DNA of 44,189 nt, from assembly GCA_002868865.1 (NCBI GenBank), contig PKUC01000064.1:1-44189 (forward strand). Reading direction: 5' to 3'. This document shows positions 26,624 through 38,036 of this stretch, one piece after another. The notes under the pieces are model-generated. The model made no database searches. It was not told the DNA's origin and saw only the letters and a list, made by a program, of their open reading frames with translations. Origin of the DNA: Desulfuromonas sp. GTDB taxonomy: Bacteria; Desulfobacterota; Desulfuromonadia; Desulfuromonadales; Geopsychrobacteraceae. The stretch's first letter is position 1. Each line of letters begins with the position of its first letter. The position numbers were made by a program, and so were the translations under genes.

Positions 26624-27169
26624 TTAGCTTCCCTGCGGAACGATCAGACCGTAATTACCGTCCTTACGGCGATAAACCACATTCATCTCTTCAGACCGAT
26701 CATCTGTAAAGACGAGAAAGTCCTTATTCAACAGGTCCATCTGCATCACCGCTTCTTCGACCGACATCGGTTTCACCGAGAACGAATGGCTGCGGATGAT
26801 TTCCGGCTCTTTGCTCCCTTCGTCAACACTGGGGGCAGCGATGACGGTTTTTTCGACCCTGCGGGAGACGCTGGTATGGTTTTTATGCTTCTTCAGTTTT
26901 TCCTTGTAACGCTTCAGCTGTCGCTCGATCTTGTCCACCATCAGATCGATGGCAGCATACATGTCACTGGTCTCTTCCACGCTCTTCATGGTCAGCCCTT
27001 TGGCGACCATGGTCACCTCAGCGCGGTGCACGATTTTCTGCACCGACAGCACAACCTGAGCATCGATCGGTTCTTCAATGTACTTTTTAACCCTGGAAAG
27101 CTTTTCCTCTGCGTAACGACGGACCGGATCACTCGATTCCATGTGACGAAAAGTAACAGCTATCTGCAT
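26624..27169 (-). CDS. hpf: Long-form ribosome hibernation promoting factor
   Basis: The 181-residue protein has an N-terminal S30AE domain (about 1-100) and a C-terminal dimerisation domain (about 120-181, with the DFLVFTDDRSEEMNVVYRRK region). It is therefore the long form that pairs ribosomes into 100S dimers. The ATG at 27169 follows AGGAGG by 7 nt; the TTG two codons upstream is rejected. It has its own promoter and is separated from rpoN by a terminator, which suits stress-responsive expression. Confidence 0.96.
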   Translation of the reverse strand: MQIAVTFRHMESSDPVRRYAEEKLSRVKKYIEEPIDAQVVLSVQKIVHRAEVTMVAKGLTMKSVEETSDMYAAIDLMVDKIERQLKRYKEKLKKHKNHTSVSRRVEKTVIAAPSVDEGSKEPEIIRSHSFSVKPMSVEEAVMQMDLLNKDFLVFTDDRSEEMNVVYRRKDGNYGLIVPQGS

Positions 27170-27222
27170 AAACAAACCTCCTTAATCCTGCCCCAGTAGG
27201 GGACGTGGGCTCCATATTTTTG

Positions 27223-27228
27223 ATTATA
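27223..27228 (-). promoter_or_regulatory. -10 element of an hpf promoter
   Basis: The minus strand has a perfect TATAAT 54 bp before the hpf ATG, but only a weak -35 (TTCTGC at 18 nt). The following leader contains a CCCC-TACT-GGGG hairpin (27191-27202) and the AGGAGG site. Confidence 0.5.
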
Positions 27229-27232
27229 ACTT

Positions 27233-27261
27233 AAAAAACACAGGCGGCAGAACCCTGCGCC
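27233..27261 (-). terminator. Terminator between rpoN and hpf
   Basis: On the minus strand GGCGCAG pairs with CTG-CGCC across a GGTT loop with one bulged C, followed by TGTGTTTTTT. It starts 6 bp after the rpoN stop. It is probably partial, since rpoN and hpf are otherwise closely linked. Confidence 0.65.
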
Positions 27262-27266
27262 ATCAA

Positions 27267-28718
27267 TTAAAACAATCGTTTGCGCTCCGTTGATGAACCG
27301 ATGCCGAGCATTTCACGATACTTGGTCACCGTCCGGCGTGCAATCTTGATGTCCTGTTCAGCCAGCAGGGTCACGATTTTCTGATCGGAATAGGGCTTTT
27401 TGGGGTCTTCCTGTCCAACGATCGCCTTAATTCTGCTCTTGACGCTCTCCGAAGCCACCGAATCCCCGAATGCGGTGCTGATACCGCTGTTGAAGAAGAA
27501 TTTCAGCTCGAACAATCCCTGCGGGGTCTGGACATATTTGTTGGTCGTCACCCGACTGACGGTCGACTCATGCATTTCGATATCGTCCGCGACATCACGC
27601 AACACCAGCGGTTTGAGATGTTCGATACCATGATCGAAGAACTCACGCTGATGCTTGACAATACTGGTGGTCACCTTAAAAATCGTGCGTTGTCGCTGGT
27701 GAATACTCTTGATCAACCAGACCGCGCTGCGCATCTTGTCCTGAATATATTCGCCCGCTTTTTTATCCACCGTGTCGCTGTTTGACAGGGCGTTGCGATA
27801 AAAAGAATTGATCTTGAGGTTGGGCAGGCCGTCATCATTGAGCATGACGACGTATTCATCACCGACCTTACGGACAAAAATATCGGGGGTTATATACTGA
27901 ACATCCTCCTGATTATAGGCGCGCCCCGGCCTTGGATCGAGTTCGGAGATCAGTTTTGAGGCTTCGAGGATCGCATTCAGTGGCAACCTGAGTGCTTTGG
28001 CGATGGTCGGATATTTACGCCCTTCCAGGGCCGGCAGATGATCCCGCAGGATAATCGCAGCCAGCGAATCACCCATCTCGAGGCGCTCCAACTGAAGTAG
28101 CAAGCACTGCTGGAGGTTATAGCAGGCCACGCCGGGGGGATCGTACTGACGGACCATATCGAGCGCATGCTCGACCATCTCGGCTGAAACTTCGGCGGAT
28201 TCCGCCAACTCTTCGGGACTGGAGTGCAGATACCCGTCATCGTCAAGGTTGCCGATAATCTCGTTGATGGTCTTGCGTTCGTCGTCGGACACACTCGACA
28301 GACTCAATTGCCACAGCAAATGGTCAAACAGGGTGTTCTTCTGTGTCAACAGACTTTCGTAGGATGGCCGTTCTTCCGAGTCTTCGTAGACATCACCGGT
28401 CCCACTGCTGAGGCTGTAGCCATCGAGGTAGGTCTGCCAGTCGATATCGGTCATCCCCTCGGCTTCGCCCTTGACCTCTTGCTGCACCTCTTCATTGGTG
28501 GCAGGGGGCTCCGCCTCATCGCCGCTCAGCTTGCGCTCCTCGTTACCGTCGAGGGCTTCGGTGCCCTCTTCCAGCATCGGATTTTCTTCAAGCTCCTGGG
28601 TCACAACATCGACCAGTTCCATACGCCCCAACTGCAGCAGCTTGATCGCCTGCTGCAACTGCGGAGTCATCACCAGCTGTTGACTGAGCTTTACTTGTAA
28701 ACGAAGATCGAGCGCCAT
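27267..28718 (-). CDS. rpoN: RNA polymerase sigma-54 factor
   Basis: The 483-residue protein has the Gln/Leu-rich region I (QQLVMTPQLQQAIKLLQLGRMEL), an acidic region II, the core-binding region, and near the C-terminus the RpoN box ARRTVTKYRE that reads the -24 element. It directs RNA polymerase to -24/-12 promoters, with activators such as the NtrC-type regulator at 7979-9442. GAAGGG precedes the ATG. A possible extended -10 (TGTTAGTAT, TAGTAT being the complement of 28752-28757) lies in the 85 bp between the upstream terminator and the start. Confidence 0.97.
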   Translation of the reverse strand: MALDLRLQVKLSQQLVMTPQLQQAIKLLQLGRMELVDVVTQELEENPMLEEGTEALDGNEERKLSGDEAEPPATNEEVQQEVKGEAEGMTDIDWQTYLDGYSLSSGTGDVYEDSEERPSYESLLTQKNTLFDHLLWQLSLSSVSDDERKTINEIIGNLDDDGYLHSSPEELAESAEVSAEMVEHALDMVRQYDPPGVACYNLQQCLLLQLERLEMGDSLAAIILRDHLPALEGRKYPTIAKALRLPLNAILEASKLISELDPRPGRAYNQEDVQYITPDIFVRKVGDEYVVMLNDDGLPNLKINSFYRNALSNSDTVDKKAGEYIQDKMRSAVWLIKSIHQRQRTIFKVTTSIVKHQREFFDHGIEHLKPLVLRDVADDIEMHESTVSRVTTNKYVQTPQGLFELKFFFNSGISTAFGDSVASESVKSRIKAIVGQEDPKKPYSDQKIVTLLAEQDIKIARRTVTKYREMLGIGSSTERKRLF

Positions 28719-28803
28719 AAACCCTTCTATCAGAGAGGACCAACTATTTCGATACTAACACCGACAAAAAAAAATGTCTGCACCCGTCTCGGGCATTGGC
28801 CAC

Positions 28804-28831
28804 AAAAAAAGGGAGATCCGCACAGTCTCCC
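28804..28831 (-). terminator. Terminator after lptB
   Basis: On the minus strand GGGAGA pairs with TCTCCC across a 9-nt loop (28811-28831) and is followed by seven T. It separates the LPS export genes from rpoN. Confidence 0.8.
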
Positions 28832-28863
28832 ACGCAGCCACCCCACTCCTGGATCTGGACATT

Positions 28864-29589
28864 CTACAGGCGAAACCCTTCGCCCAGATAAATTTTTCGT
28901 GCCCGCGGACTCTCCGCAATCTTTTGCGGATCACCATACTCAAGCACTTCGCCACTGTTGAGGATATACGCCTGATCGCACACTCCCAGCGTCTCGCGGA
29001 CATTGTGGTCGGAGATCAGGATACCGATACCGCGATCACGCAGTTGCCGGATGATGTTCTGGATATCGGCCACTGCGATGGGGTCGATACCGGCAAAGGG
29101 TTCGTCCAGCAACAGAAAGGCTGGCTCCAGTACCAGTGAGCGCGCGATCTCGACTCGGCGGCGTTCACCACCGGATAGAGCGTACCCCATCGAGTCACGG
29201 ATATGACCGACACGAAAGTCGTCCAGCAACTGTTCGAGGCGCTGTTGACGCTCGCCGGCAGTCAGTTTGAGGGTTTCAAGGATCGCCAGCAGATTTTCGG
29301 CAACGGTCAGCTTGCGGAACACCGAGGCCTCTTGCGGCAGATATGAAATCCCCGCCTGCGCGCGACGAAACATCGGCAGGCTGGTCAACTCAAGGTCATC
29401 GAGAAACACCTGACCGCGATCGGGCTTGGCGAGACCGACCACCATGTAAAAGCTGGTGGTTTTACCGGCACCGTTTGGCCCGAGCAGACCAATGACCTGC
29501 CCCGAATGAACCTCGAGGTCGACATCAGAAACGACCTGGCGTCCGGAGTAGCTCTTGTTCAGCCCGCATGCACGCAGTATCCGACCCAC
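28864..29589 (-). CDS. lptB: LPS export ABC transporter ATP-binding protein
   Basis: The 241-residue ATPase has Walker [10 protein letters not shown] (37-45), signature [13 protein letters not shown], and Walker [14 protein letters not shown]. It powers LPS extraction from the inner membrane together with LptF and LptG, which are not in this window. The GTG start at 29589 lies 3 bp after lptA, with AGGA upstream. A terminator follows 32 bp after the stop. Confidence 0.97.
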   Translation of the reverse strand: MGRILRACGLNKSYSGRQVVSDVDLEVHSGQVIGLLGPNGAGKTTSFYMVVGLAKPDRGQVFLDDLELTSLPMFRRAQAGISYLPQEASVFRKLTVAENLLAILETLKLTAGERQQRLEQLLDDFRVGHIRDSMGYALSGGERRRVEIARSLVLEPAFLLLDEPFAGIDPIAVADIQNIIRQLRDRGIGILISDHNVRETLGVCDQAYILNSGEVLEYGDPQKIAESPRARKIYLGEGFRL

Positions 29590-29592
29590 AGC

Positions 29593-30081
29593 CTAATCCT
29601 GCTCCGCTGACGCATTCGGGGTAAACACAGCCCGGACACGTCCTGTTCCGCCGTCAACCTCACTGCGGTTTTCCTGCAGAAACAGGCTGATCTTCTCACC
29701 CGAAATCCGGTTATCCCCTTGAGTCAACACAGCATCGCCAGAAAGGATCAGAACCTCTTCCCGCTGATTGAAAAAAGCGGACTGTGCCGTCCCCAGACGA
29801 TCCTGCTGAACCACCCGGACCCCGCCGCGAGCTTCAATGGTCTCGATCTCATCGCGACCATCCTGTCGCGAAACGATCAGGATGTCCGCATAGAGGGTCA
29901 GATCTGCACGGCTGGCAACGACCTGGCCACGAAAGATCGCGTGTCCCGACCCCTGATCGACTTCAAGCTGCTGTGCGCTGATCTCGATCGGCGGCCGATC
30001 GGTCCCGTTTTCAGCCAGAGGGGCCGCAAAAGAGACCGAGCTGAAAAACATCAACAGTGCCGCCAGGCGTATCAACATCAT
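29593..30081 (-). CDS. lptA: Periplasmic LPS-bridge protein LptA
   Basis: The 162-residue protein has a signal peptide (cleavage near SFAAP) and an OstA-like beta-jellyroll, with repeating segments such as ALEVDQGSGHAIFRGQV-type strands (QLEVDQGSGHAIFRGQVVA). It would form the periplasmic bridge carrying LPS from LptC to the outer membrane. It overlaps lptC by 4 bp (ATGA) and precedes lptB by 3 bp, so the three should be translated together. Confidence 0.93.
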   Translation of the reverse strand: MMLIRLAALLMFFSSVSFAAPLAENGTDRPPIEISAQQLEVDQGSGHAIFRGQVVASRADLTLYADILIVSRQDGRDEIETIEARGGVRVVQQDRLGTAQSAFFNQREEVLILSGDAVLTQGDNRISGEKISLFLQENRSEVDGGTGRVRAVFTPNASAEQD

Positions 30082-30653
30082 TGTCGATTCTCCCTGTTGT
30101 CAACGTCGCGTATGCTGGCGCGGACATTATCCTCGACCACAAACCGCCCCGCGTTGACGTCCAACTCAAACCGATCGCCACTCATCCGGATCTGGGGTGA
30201 TTCCATCCGCACCTTCTGATCGGTCGAAACAAGACCTGTCTTCTGATTAAAGCGCAGTCTTTCTGTAAAAAAACGGGTCTCACCGTCCGCGACGATGGTG
30301 ACATCTCCCCGAGCATCGACCGTCAGACTGTTCTGATCGAAGGTTCCCGCGCGCGCCGTCAGCTCAACCTGCGCAAACGGTCCAACTTGAAAAAAAACCA
30401 AGGTCACATCCTGCAGATCGACTAATCCCGATTCTTTGCGGTAGGCCGCCTTGCGGGCATCCAGGGTCCAGCGACGGTCCCCGTCTTCGGTCTGGGTATA
30501 GTGCAGGTCTTCAAGGCTCAGATCGGCCTGCGATACCGGGATGTCGTCGATAATCGCCTCCGGAGTCAATAACGAAAAACGTCCCCCCAGCGTCAGCAGC
30601 AACGCCCCGGCCGCGAGCAGGATCAGCAGTGCCACCAGATTTCGTGCGTTCAC
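30078..30653 (-). CDS. lptC: LPS export protein LptC
   Basis: The 191-residue protein has one N-terminal membrane anchor (LVALLILLAAGALLLTLGG) and a periplasmic LptC/OstA-like domain. The start is chosen from the ribosome binding site: GGAGG is immediately followed by ATG (30659), which is too close, whereas the GTG at 30653 is 6 nt away. With this start the length equals the E. coli LptC size I recall. Frames reaching 30755 would overlap kdsC and add arginine-rich sequence. LptC anchors the bridge to the LptBFG complex. Confidence 0.9.
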   Translation of the reverse strand: MNARNLVALLILLAAGALLLTLGGRFSLLTPEAIIDDIPVSQADLSLEDLHYTQTEDGDRRWTLDARKAAYRKESGLVDLQDVTLVFFQVGPFAQVELTARAGTFDQNSLTVDARGDVTIVADGETRFFTERLRFNQKTGLVSTDQKVRMESPQIRMSGDRFELDVNAGRFVVEDNVRASIRDVDNRENRQ

Positions 30654-30711
30654 CGGCATCCTCCGCACAGAAGGGGAAACCAGACACAGAGGCAAACACC
30701 ATCCGGGAGAT

Positions 30712-31230
30712 TCACGCCGAAAAATACCGCGCCGTAACCGTCTCCCAGTGTCCACCTTTTTTCAGCAGCAGGTCACAGATTTCTCGCACCGCGCCGTGCC
30801 CGCCACAGCGCTGAGCAACATAATCGACCCGCGACAACACGTCGGGGTGCGCATCACGGACAGTGGCGCCAAATCCCACTCGGGTCAAAATCGGCAGATC
30901 GATCAGATCGTCGCCAACATAGGCGACCTGCGCATCGGACAGCCCGGTCTTTTTCAGGATTTCAAGATAGGGGTCAAGCTTTCGCAGGGCGCCCTGGTAG
31001 AGGATATCGATACCGAGTTCGGCAGCTCTGCGGGCCACAACCTCCGAACAGCGACCGGTAATGATCCCCACCTCGATACCAGCGCGCTGGATCAGCTTGA
31101 GACCGTGACCATCCTTGACGTCGAACGACTTCAGCTCGTTGCCCTGGTTGTCGTAGGTGATACGACCATCAGTCATCACCCCGTCCACATCAAGCAGCAG
31201 CAATTTTATCTGTTCAAGCGACAGCGACAT
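30712..31230 (-). CDS. kdsC: 3-deoxy-D-manno-octulosonate 8-phosphate phosphatase
   Basis: The 172-residue HAD-family phosphatase shows LLLDVDGVMTDG with the catalytic DxD, and VAYVGDDLIDLPIL with the Mg-binding acids. It removes phosphate from Kdo-8-phosphate to give Kdo. There is no cap domain, normal for KdsC tetramers. The start overlaps the kdsD stop by one base (TGATG). lptC begins 58 bp downstream. Confidence 0.96.
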   Translation of the reverse strand: MSLSLEQIKLLLLDVDGVMTDGRITYDNQGNELKSFDVKDGHGLKLIQRAGIEVGIITGRCSEVVARRAAELGIDILYQGALRKLDPYLEILKKTGLSDAQVAYVGDDLIDLPILTRVGFGATVRDAHPDVLSRVDYVAQRCGGHGAVREICDLLLKKGGHWETVTARYFSA

Positions 31231-32189
31231 CAGACCACCCCCGCCCTGAGGAGATCGTGGAGATGGATCACACCGACCGGCATGTCACTGTCCTCGTCCT
31301 CAAAAACAAAGAGGGAGGTAATCGAATGAGACTCCATCACCTGCAGGGCTTTGGCAGCGAGATTGCGCCGCAATATCCGTTTTGGCGAGCGACTCATCAC
31401 CTCACCGATCGGCAACTGTAGCGTTTCGAGGTTCTGCTCCATCACCCGGCGCAGGTCGCCGTCGGTAAACACGCCAAGCAGACGACCGTCATCGGCGACA
31501 CCGGTCATCCCGAGCTGTTTGCTGGTAATCTCGAATAAGGCATCCCGCAGCAAGGTCTCTGGCGATACCAGAGGCATCTCCGGACCGACATGCATCAGAT
31601 CTTCCACCCGGGTCAGTAATTTTTTACCCAGTGCACCACCGGGATGAAACAGGGCAAAATCTTCCGCATTGAACCCACGCTCATCCAACAGAACAACGGC
31701 CAGGGCATCTCCCATCGCCAGGGTCGCCGTGGTGCTGGCCGTCGGTGCCAAACCGAGGGGACAGGCTTCGGTCGCCACACTGATATCGAGGTGTACATCG
31801 CCGGCCATCGCCAGTGTACTGGCCGGATTGCCGGACATGGCGATCAGCGGCAATCCGAGCCGTTTAATCACCGGCAGGATACGGCAGAGCTCTTCGGTCT
31901 CACCCGAATTGGAGATCGCGATGACCACATCGCCACGGGTCATCATCCCCAGATCTCCGTGAATCCCTTCGGCGGGGTGCATAAACAGAGTCGGCGTTCC
32001 GGTCGACGACATGGTGGCGGCGATCTTCTGGCTGATCAGTCCCGATTTTCCCATGCCGGTCACCACCACCCGACCGGTACAGTCCAGGATGATCCTGACA
32101 GCACGCTCAAAGGAGTCGTCGATGCGAGGCTGCAACGCCAAAACGGCATCGGCTTCGATCTGTAGGACCTGTCTTGCGGTTTCAATCAT
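31230..32189 (-). CDS. kdsD: Arabinose-5-phosphate isomerase
   Basis: The 319-residue KpsF/GutQ-family enzyme converts ribulose-5-phosphate to arabinose-5-phosphate, the first step to Kdo. An N-terminal SIS domain (about 30-180, with GMGKSGLISQK and ISNSGETEE) is followed by two CBS domains. The ATG at 32189 follows AAGGGG by 6 nt and overlaps kdsA by 8 bp; frames extending to 32432 are out-of-frame kdsA sequence. Confidence 0.95.
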   Translation of the reverse strand: MIETARQVLQIEADAVLALQPRIDDSFERAVRIILDCTGRVVVTGMGKSGLISQKIAATMSSTGTPTLFMHPAEGIHGDLGMMTRGDVVIAISNSGETEELCRILPVIKRLGLPLIAMSGNPASTLAMAGDVHLDISVATEACPLGLAPTASTTATLAMGDALAVVLLDERGFNAEDFALFHPGGALGKKLLTRVEDLMHVGPEMPLVSPETLLRDALFEITSKQLGMTGVADDGRLLGVFTDGDLRRVMEQNLETLQLPIGEVMSRSPKRILRRNLAAKALQVMESHSITSLFVFEDEDSDMPVGVIHLHDLLRAGVV

Positions 32190-33015
32190 GCAGAACCCCT
32201 TCCTTGACCACTGCGTCGATCTGCAGAAGGACTTCCAACATTCCCCGCAACTGATCCAGAGGCAAAGAATTGGGTCCATCGCACAGCGCCCGATCGGGAT
32301 CTTCGTGGACCTCCCAGAACAAACCATCGATGCCGGTCGCCACCGCCGCGCGGGACAGGGCCCCAACAAACTGGCGCTGACCGCCCGATGAGCCGCCAGC
32401 ACCTCCAGGCAACTGCACCGAATGGGTGGCATCGAAAATCACCGGGTAGCCGGTCTCTCTCATGATCACCAGCGAGCGCATATCCGTAACCAGATTGTTA
32501 TAACCGAAGGAAGCACCCCGCTCGGTCAACAGGAGATTCTGATTCCCGGTCGATTCCAGTTTTCCGACCCCGTGCTGAATATCCCAAGGCGCAGAAAACT
32601 GTCCTTTTTTGAGATTGATCGGCTTACCGGTACGGCCAGCAGCAACCAGCAGGTCTGTCTGGCGACTGAGAAACGCCGGAATTTGAAGAATATCCAGAAC
32701 CTCCGCGGCGGCCGCAACCTGGGACAGATCGTGAACGTCGGAAATAACCGGAAGTTCGAGTTCGTCCTTGACCTTCTGCAGAATCCGCAGCCCCTCATCC
32801 TGGCCCGGTCCGCGGAACGATGTGACCGATGTCCGGTTGGCCTTGTCGTAGGATGCCTTGAACACCAGATCGATCCCCAGTTCGCAACACAGGGTCTTCA
32901 GGTATTCGGCGATACGCAGGGTCAGCGCCTCATTCTCGATCGCGCAAGGACCGGCAATCAGACTGAAGCGCTGTGATCCACCAAAACTGACAGGGCCAAC
33001 CTCAACCTGTTTCAT
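32182..33015 (-). CDS. kdsA: Kdo-8-phosphate synthase
   Basis: The 277-residue enzyme condenses phosphoenolpyruvate with arabinose-5-phosphate. The sequence AGPCAIEN keeps the Cys that marks the metal-dependent class of these enzymes. Other landmarks are KASYDKANRTS and FDATHSVQLPGG. It starts directly after the pyrG stop (TAG then ATG), with AGGA inside the pyrG end, and overlaps kdsD by 8 bp. Confidence 0.97.
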   Translation of the reverse strand: MKQVEVGPVSFGGSQRFSLIAGPCAIENEALTLRIAEYLKTLCCELGIDLVFKASYDKANRTSVTSFRGPGQDEGLRILQKVKDELELPVISDVHDLSQVAAAAEVLDILQIPAFLSRQTDLLVAAGRTGKPINLKKGQFSAPWDIQHGVGKLESTGNQNLLLTERGASFGYNNLVTDMRSLVIMRETGYPVIFDATHSVQLPGGAGGSSGGQRQFVGALSRAAVATGIDGLFWEVHEDPDRALCDGPNSLPLDQLRGMLEVLLQIDAVVKEGVLHD

Positions 33016-34761
<1,746 letters not shown>

Positions 34762-34798
34762 CTAAAAACATCGGTAAAACTTCTTGCTTTTCGTGACC

Positions 34799-35551
34799 TT
34801 ACTGATCGGACATCAAGGCTTCAACACGGGTCAAGTCCTCAGGGGTGTCGACACCGTGGCTTTCGAACGTGGTCTCGGCAACGAATAAACCTGTTCCATT
34901 TTCCAGCGCCCTGAGTTGTTCGAGGTTTTCGAGCCCCTCAAGAGGCGTGGCCGGCAGGGTCGGATAACGGAGCAGAAAATCACGGCGATAAACGTATAGA
35001 CCGACATGGCGGAACAGAGCCAGATCAAAGATGCGATCCGCAACCTGCTCCCGGGTCAGATCCCGGATAAAAGGGATCGGCGCACGCGAAAAATAAAGCG
35101 CGAAGCCGTTCCGATCAGTCACCACCTTGACCACGTTAGGGCTGTAGAAATCATCAACCAGATCGATACGACTCTTCAGGGTCCCCATCTCGATAGCGGG
35201 ATTGTCGATCAGCGGACGGACCGCCTGATCGATCATCGTCGGGTCGATCAACGGCTCATCGCCCTGAACATTAACGACGAGCTCCGCATCCAACCGCGCA
35301 GCCACTTCGGCCAGACGATCGGTGCCGGTGGGATGATCCGTGCGGGTCATAACAACGTCACCGCCGAACGCTTCAACCGCCAGCTCGATCCGCTGATCAT
35401 CGGTCGCGACAATAACCCGGTCGACGGTCTTCGATTGTGCAACACGCCTGTAGACCTGCTCGATCATCGGTCGACCAGCAATCAGCGCCAGCGGCTTGCC
35501 GGGAAAACGGGTGGACGCATAACGCGCCGGGATAACAGCGGTCACTCTCAT
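34799..35551 (-). CDS. kdsB: CMP-Kdo synthetase
   Basis: The 250-residue enzyme activates Kdo with CTP. It shows the N-terminal [16 protein letters not shown] nucleotide-binding signature and VQGDEPLI with the Mg-binding Asp. GGAG lies 8 nt before the ATG at 35551, which overlaps the LysR-type gene by 4 bp. Together with kdsA, kdsC and kdsD the whole Kdo branch is encoded within 5 kb. Confidence 0.97.
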   Translation of the reverse strand: MRVTAVIPARYASTRFPGKPLALIAGRPMIEQVYRRVAQSKTVDRVIVATDDQRIELAVEAFGGDVVMTRTDHPTGTDRLAEVAARLDAELVVNVQGDEPLIDPTMIDQAVRPLIDNPAIEMGTLKSRIDLVDDFYSPNVVKVVTDRNGFALYFSRAPIPFIRDLTREQVADRIFDLALFRHVGLYVYRRDFLLRYPTLPATPLEGLENLEQLRALENGTGLFVAETTFESHGVDTPEDLTRVEALMSDQ

Positions 35552-36441
35552 AGGGCTGACTCCAGAACGAGATGACGGAACAGGCGCGCCGCCGGGGTCA
35601 ACTGTCGACCGCTGCGCTGGACCAGATAGAAAGGACGTGACAGCGGCTCACCAGCAAGGCGTAAGGCGATCAGATCTCCCCGCCCAACCTCGTCAGCCAC
35701 TGACAGGCTCGACACCACGGCGATACCGAGCCCGCCGCGTACCCCCTGTTTGACCGCTTCGTTACTGCCCATTTCCGCGAGAATCCGCAATTTTGCCGGC
35801 TCGACCTTGTGCTCACGGAGATACTGTTCCAGGGTTGTCCGAGTCCCGGAGCCGGCCTCGCGGAGCAGGATCGGCTCATCCAGCAGCACGGCAGGGTCGA
35901 CCCGCTCCAACGCCGCCCAGCGATGCCCGGGCGGAACAATCAGCACCAGCTCGTCACCGGAGCAGGGATGCCACTCCAGCCCTTTGACATGACTCATGCC
36001 GCCAACCAGCGCCAGCTCAAGCTGCTCCTGCGCCAGCGCGGTAAGGATCTGTCCGGTCCCGGAAATCTTCAGCGCAACCTCCGTCCCGGCACGCTGCTGT
36101 AAAAAGGTTTCTATCAACTGCGGCAGCAGGTAAGCCCCGGGGATGGTGCTCGCACCAAGTGACAGGTAGCCCCCGGTGGTTTCATTGAAATCGCCAACCG
36201 CACGGGCCGCCTCGTCCCGCAACTGAAGAATACGGCGGGCATAGCGATAAAGCACCTGCCCGGCCGGGGTCGGCAACACCTCTCGACCGAGGCGATCGAG
36301 TAGCACCTCTCCGAGTGATTCTTCCAACAGGCGAACCCCTTCGCTGACTGTGGGCTGGGTGAGATGCAACGCCTCAGCAGCACGGGTAAAGCTCTTAGAC
36401 TCCACAACCTTGCAGAAAAAGTCGAGTCGTTTCATATCCAT
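35548..36441 (-). CDS. LysR-family transcriptional regulator
   Basis: The 297-residue protein has an N-terminal winged helix ([24 protein letters not shown]) and a C-terminal effector domain of the periplasmic-binding type. The segments [19 protein letters not shown] and [16 protein letters not shown] resemble CysB/CysL-like regulators and the group called selenium-metabolism-associated LysR regulators; the latter link is from memory and unproven. The ATG at 36441 follows TGGAG by 9 nt; a TTG at 36456 is rejected. It overlaps kdsB by 4 bp, so it is cotranslated with an LPS gene, an odd place for a LysR regulator, which usually diverges from its target. Confidence 0.9.
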   Translation of the reverse strand: MDMKRLDFFCKVVESKSFTRAAEALHLTQPTVSEGVRLLEESLGEVLLDRLGREVLPTPAGQVLYRYARRILQLRDEAARAVGDFNETTGGYLSLGASTIPGAYLLPQLIETFLQQRAGTEVALKISGTGQILTALAQEQLELALVGGMSHVKGLEWHPCSGDELVLIVPPGHRWAALERVDPAVLLDEPILLREAGSGTRTTLEQYLREHKVEPAKLRILAEMGSNEAVKQGVRGGLGIAVVSSLSVADEVGRGDLIALRLAGEPLSRPFYLVQRSGRQLTPAARLFRHLVLESAL

Positions 36442-36509
36442 AGAACGATACTCCAAAATTTACAGGGACAAAATCTTGATCCGAAACTCATCGCGATCTC
36501 CGGAAATCA

Positions 36510-38036
36510 TCATCCAGCACGTCGACGGTCGGTCCGTTTGCTGTAAACCAGTAACAGACAACAGAGCACCAGGCACCCCAACGGCAGCAGATCGCCGAAT
36601 CGGGTGTAGAACGTCTTCTCAGCACCTAAACCGACCTGCCCCGTGACCTGTAGGGTCTCAAACATCGGAGTCCGAAGCGTCACCCGCCCGCTGGGTGCGA
36701 CGAGGGCAGAAATCCCGGTATTCGCGGCACGCGCAATCCAGATACGGTTTTCGATCGCGCGGAAGCGGGTCATCGCCAGCAGCTGCTCCGACGCAGGCGA
36801 ATGACCGAACCAGGCGTCATTGGTGATATTCACCAACAGGTCGCTGCCGTTAGAAACATAATCACGCGCCAGTTCGGGAAAAATCGCTTCGTAGCAGACA
36901 AGCACCCCCAGCGCGGAACCGTTCATCGACAAAGGACGGACCGTGCCCGGAGAAAAGTCGCCGACCCCGACTACCAGCCGATTGACAAAGGTCAGAATCC
37001 CGCTGAGCGGCACATACTCGCCAAACGGCACCAGATGAATTTTATCGCTGCGACCCAGTTCTACCCCTTGTGGAGAAAACAGGTATGCGCTGTTGTAGTA
37101 ACTGACCGTATCGTTTAACGGATCACGATCATACGCGGGCGCACCGACCAGAAGATAGTTGTCGGTTTCGGTGGGTAAGGTCCGCACCTGTCGACTTAAC
37201 GCTCCGGGGTCCTGCAGGTAAAAAGGGACCGCGGCCTCAGGCCAGATGATCAGACCGGGAGCGGAGGCATCTGCCTCCATCGACAGTCGACGGTAGAGTT
37301 CCACCGTTTGCTGCCGTTGACCCGGCGCCCATTTGAGGGCCTGATCGATATTGCCCTGAATCAAACCGACGGTCAGCTCCTGTGGGCGCTCATCGCGCTG
37401 CGGGCTGTACCTCCACGCCCCATAACCGAGATGCCCGAGCAACAGCAGCGCCACCACTCCGGCCGACAGCCAGCTCAAGCGCTGACGAGGACGGCGGATC
37501 ATCTCGGCAAGGGTACAGTTGAGCGCCAGCAGCAGCGCCGAAACTCCGTAGACCCCGGTCAGATCAGCGGCCTGCGTCATCCAGGGAAGACCGTGCTGGC
37601 TGTAACCAACCAGACCCCACGGAAATCCAGACAGCAGCAGGCCACGCAGATACTCCAACCCCACCCAGAAAAGGGGCATAACCGCCACGGCGGGCAGGTT
37701 CAAACGCTGTTCAACCCGGGTACTGCACCAGGTCGCTGCAGCAAAGAACAGGGACAGATAGGCCACCAGCATCAGATGCGCCGCAAGGGAGAAGACCGGC
37801 TGAAGCTGACCGTAGGTGGTCATGACGATGTTCAGCCAATAGAGCAGCGGCGTAAAAAAACCGATGCCGGCCCAAAAGCCACTGGCAAAAGGGCGCTTCT
37901 CCTTAACCAGCAGCAGGGGGACCAGCGCAAACCAGGCAAAAAAAGCCCAATCGGGGGCGGGAAATGCCAACGCCAACAACAGTCCGGAGGCGCTGGAAGC
38001 AAGAAGGGTTCGATCCATTCGGGGCAACAGGGTCAC
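36510..38036 (-). CDS. lnt: Apolipoprotein N-acyltransferase
   Basis: The 508-residue membrane enzyme adds the third acyl chain to lipoproteins. The N-terminal half has multiple hydrophobic segments, and the C-terminal periplasmic nitrilase domain carries the triad: Glu in IIWPEAAVPF, Lys in SDKIHLVPFGEYVP, Cys in VLVCYEAIFPEL. The GTG at 38036 overlaps the CBS-protein stop as GTGA; an ATG at 38018 is an alternative start. Association with corC and ybeY/ybeZ is conserved in proteobacteria. Confidence 0.95.
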   Translation of the reverse strand: MTLLPRMDRTLLASSASGLLLALAFPAPDWAFFAWFALVPLLLVKEKRPFASGFWAGIGFFTPLLYWLNIVMTTYGQLQPVFSLAAHLMLVAYLSLFFAAATWCSTRVEQRLNLPAVAVMPLFWVGLEYLRGLLLSGFPWGLVGYSQHGLPWMTQAADLTGVYGVSALLLALNCTLAEMIRRPRQRLSWLSAGVVALLLLGHLGYGAWRYSPQRDERPQELTVGLIQGNIDQALKWAPGQRQQTVELYRRLSMEADASAPGLIIWPEAAVPFYLQDPGALSRQVRTLPTETDNYLLVGAPAYDRDPLNDTVSYYNSAYLFSPQGVELGRSDKIHLVPFGEYVPLSGILTFVNRLVVGVGDFSPGTVRPLSMNGSALGVLVCYEAIFPELARDYVSNGSDLLVNITNDAWFGHSPASEQLLAMTRFRAIENRIWIARAANTGISALVAPSGRVTLRTPMFETLQVTGQVGLGAEKTFYTRFGDLLPLGCLVLCCLLLVYSKRTDRRRAG

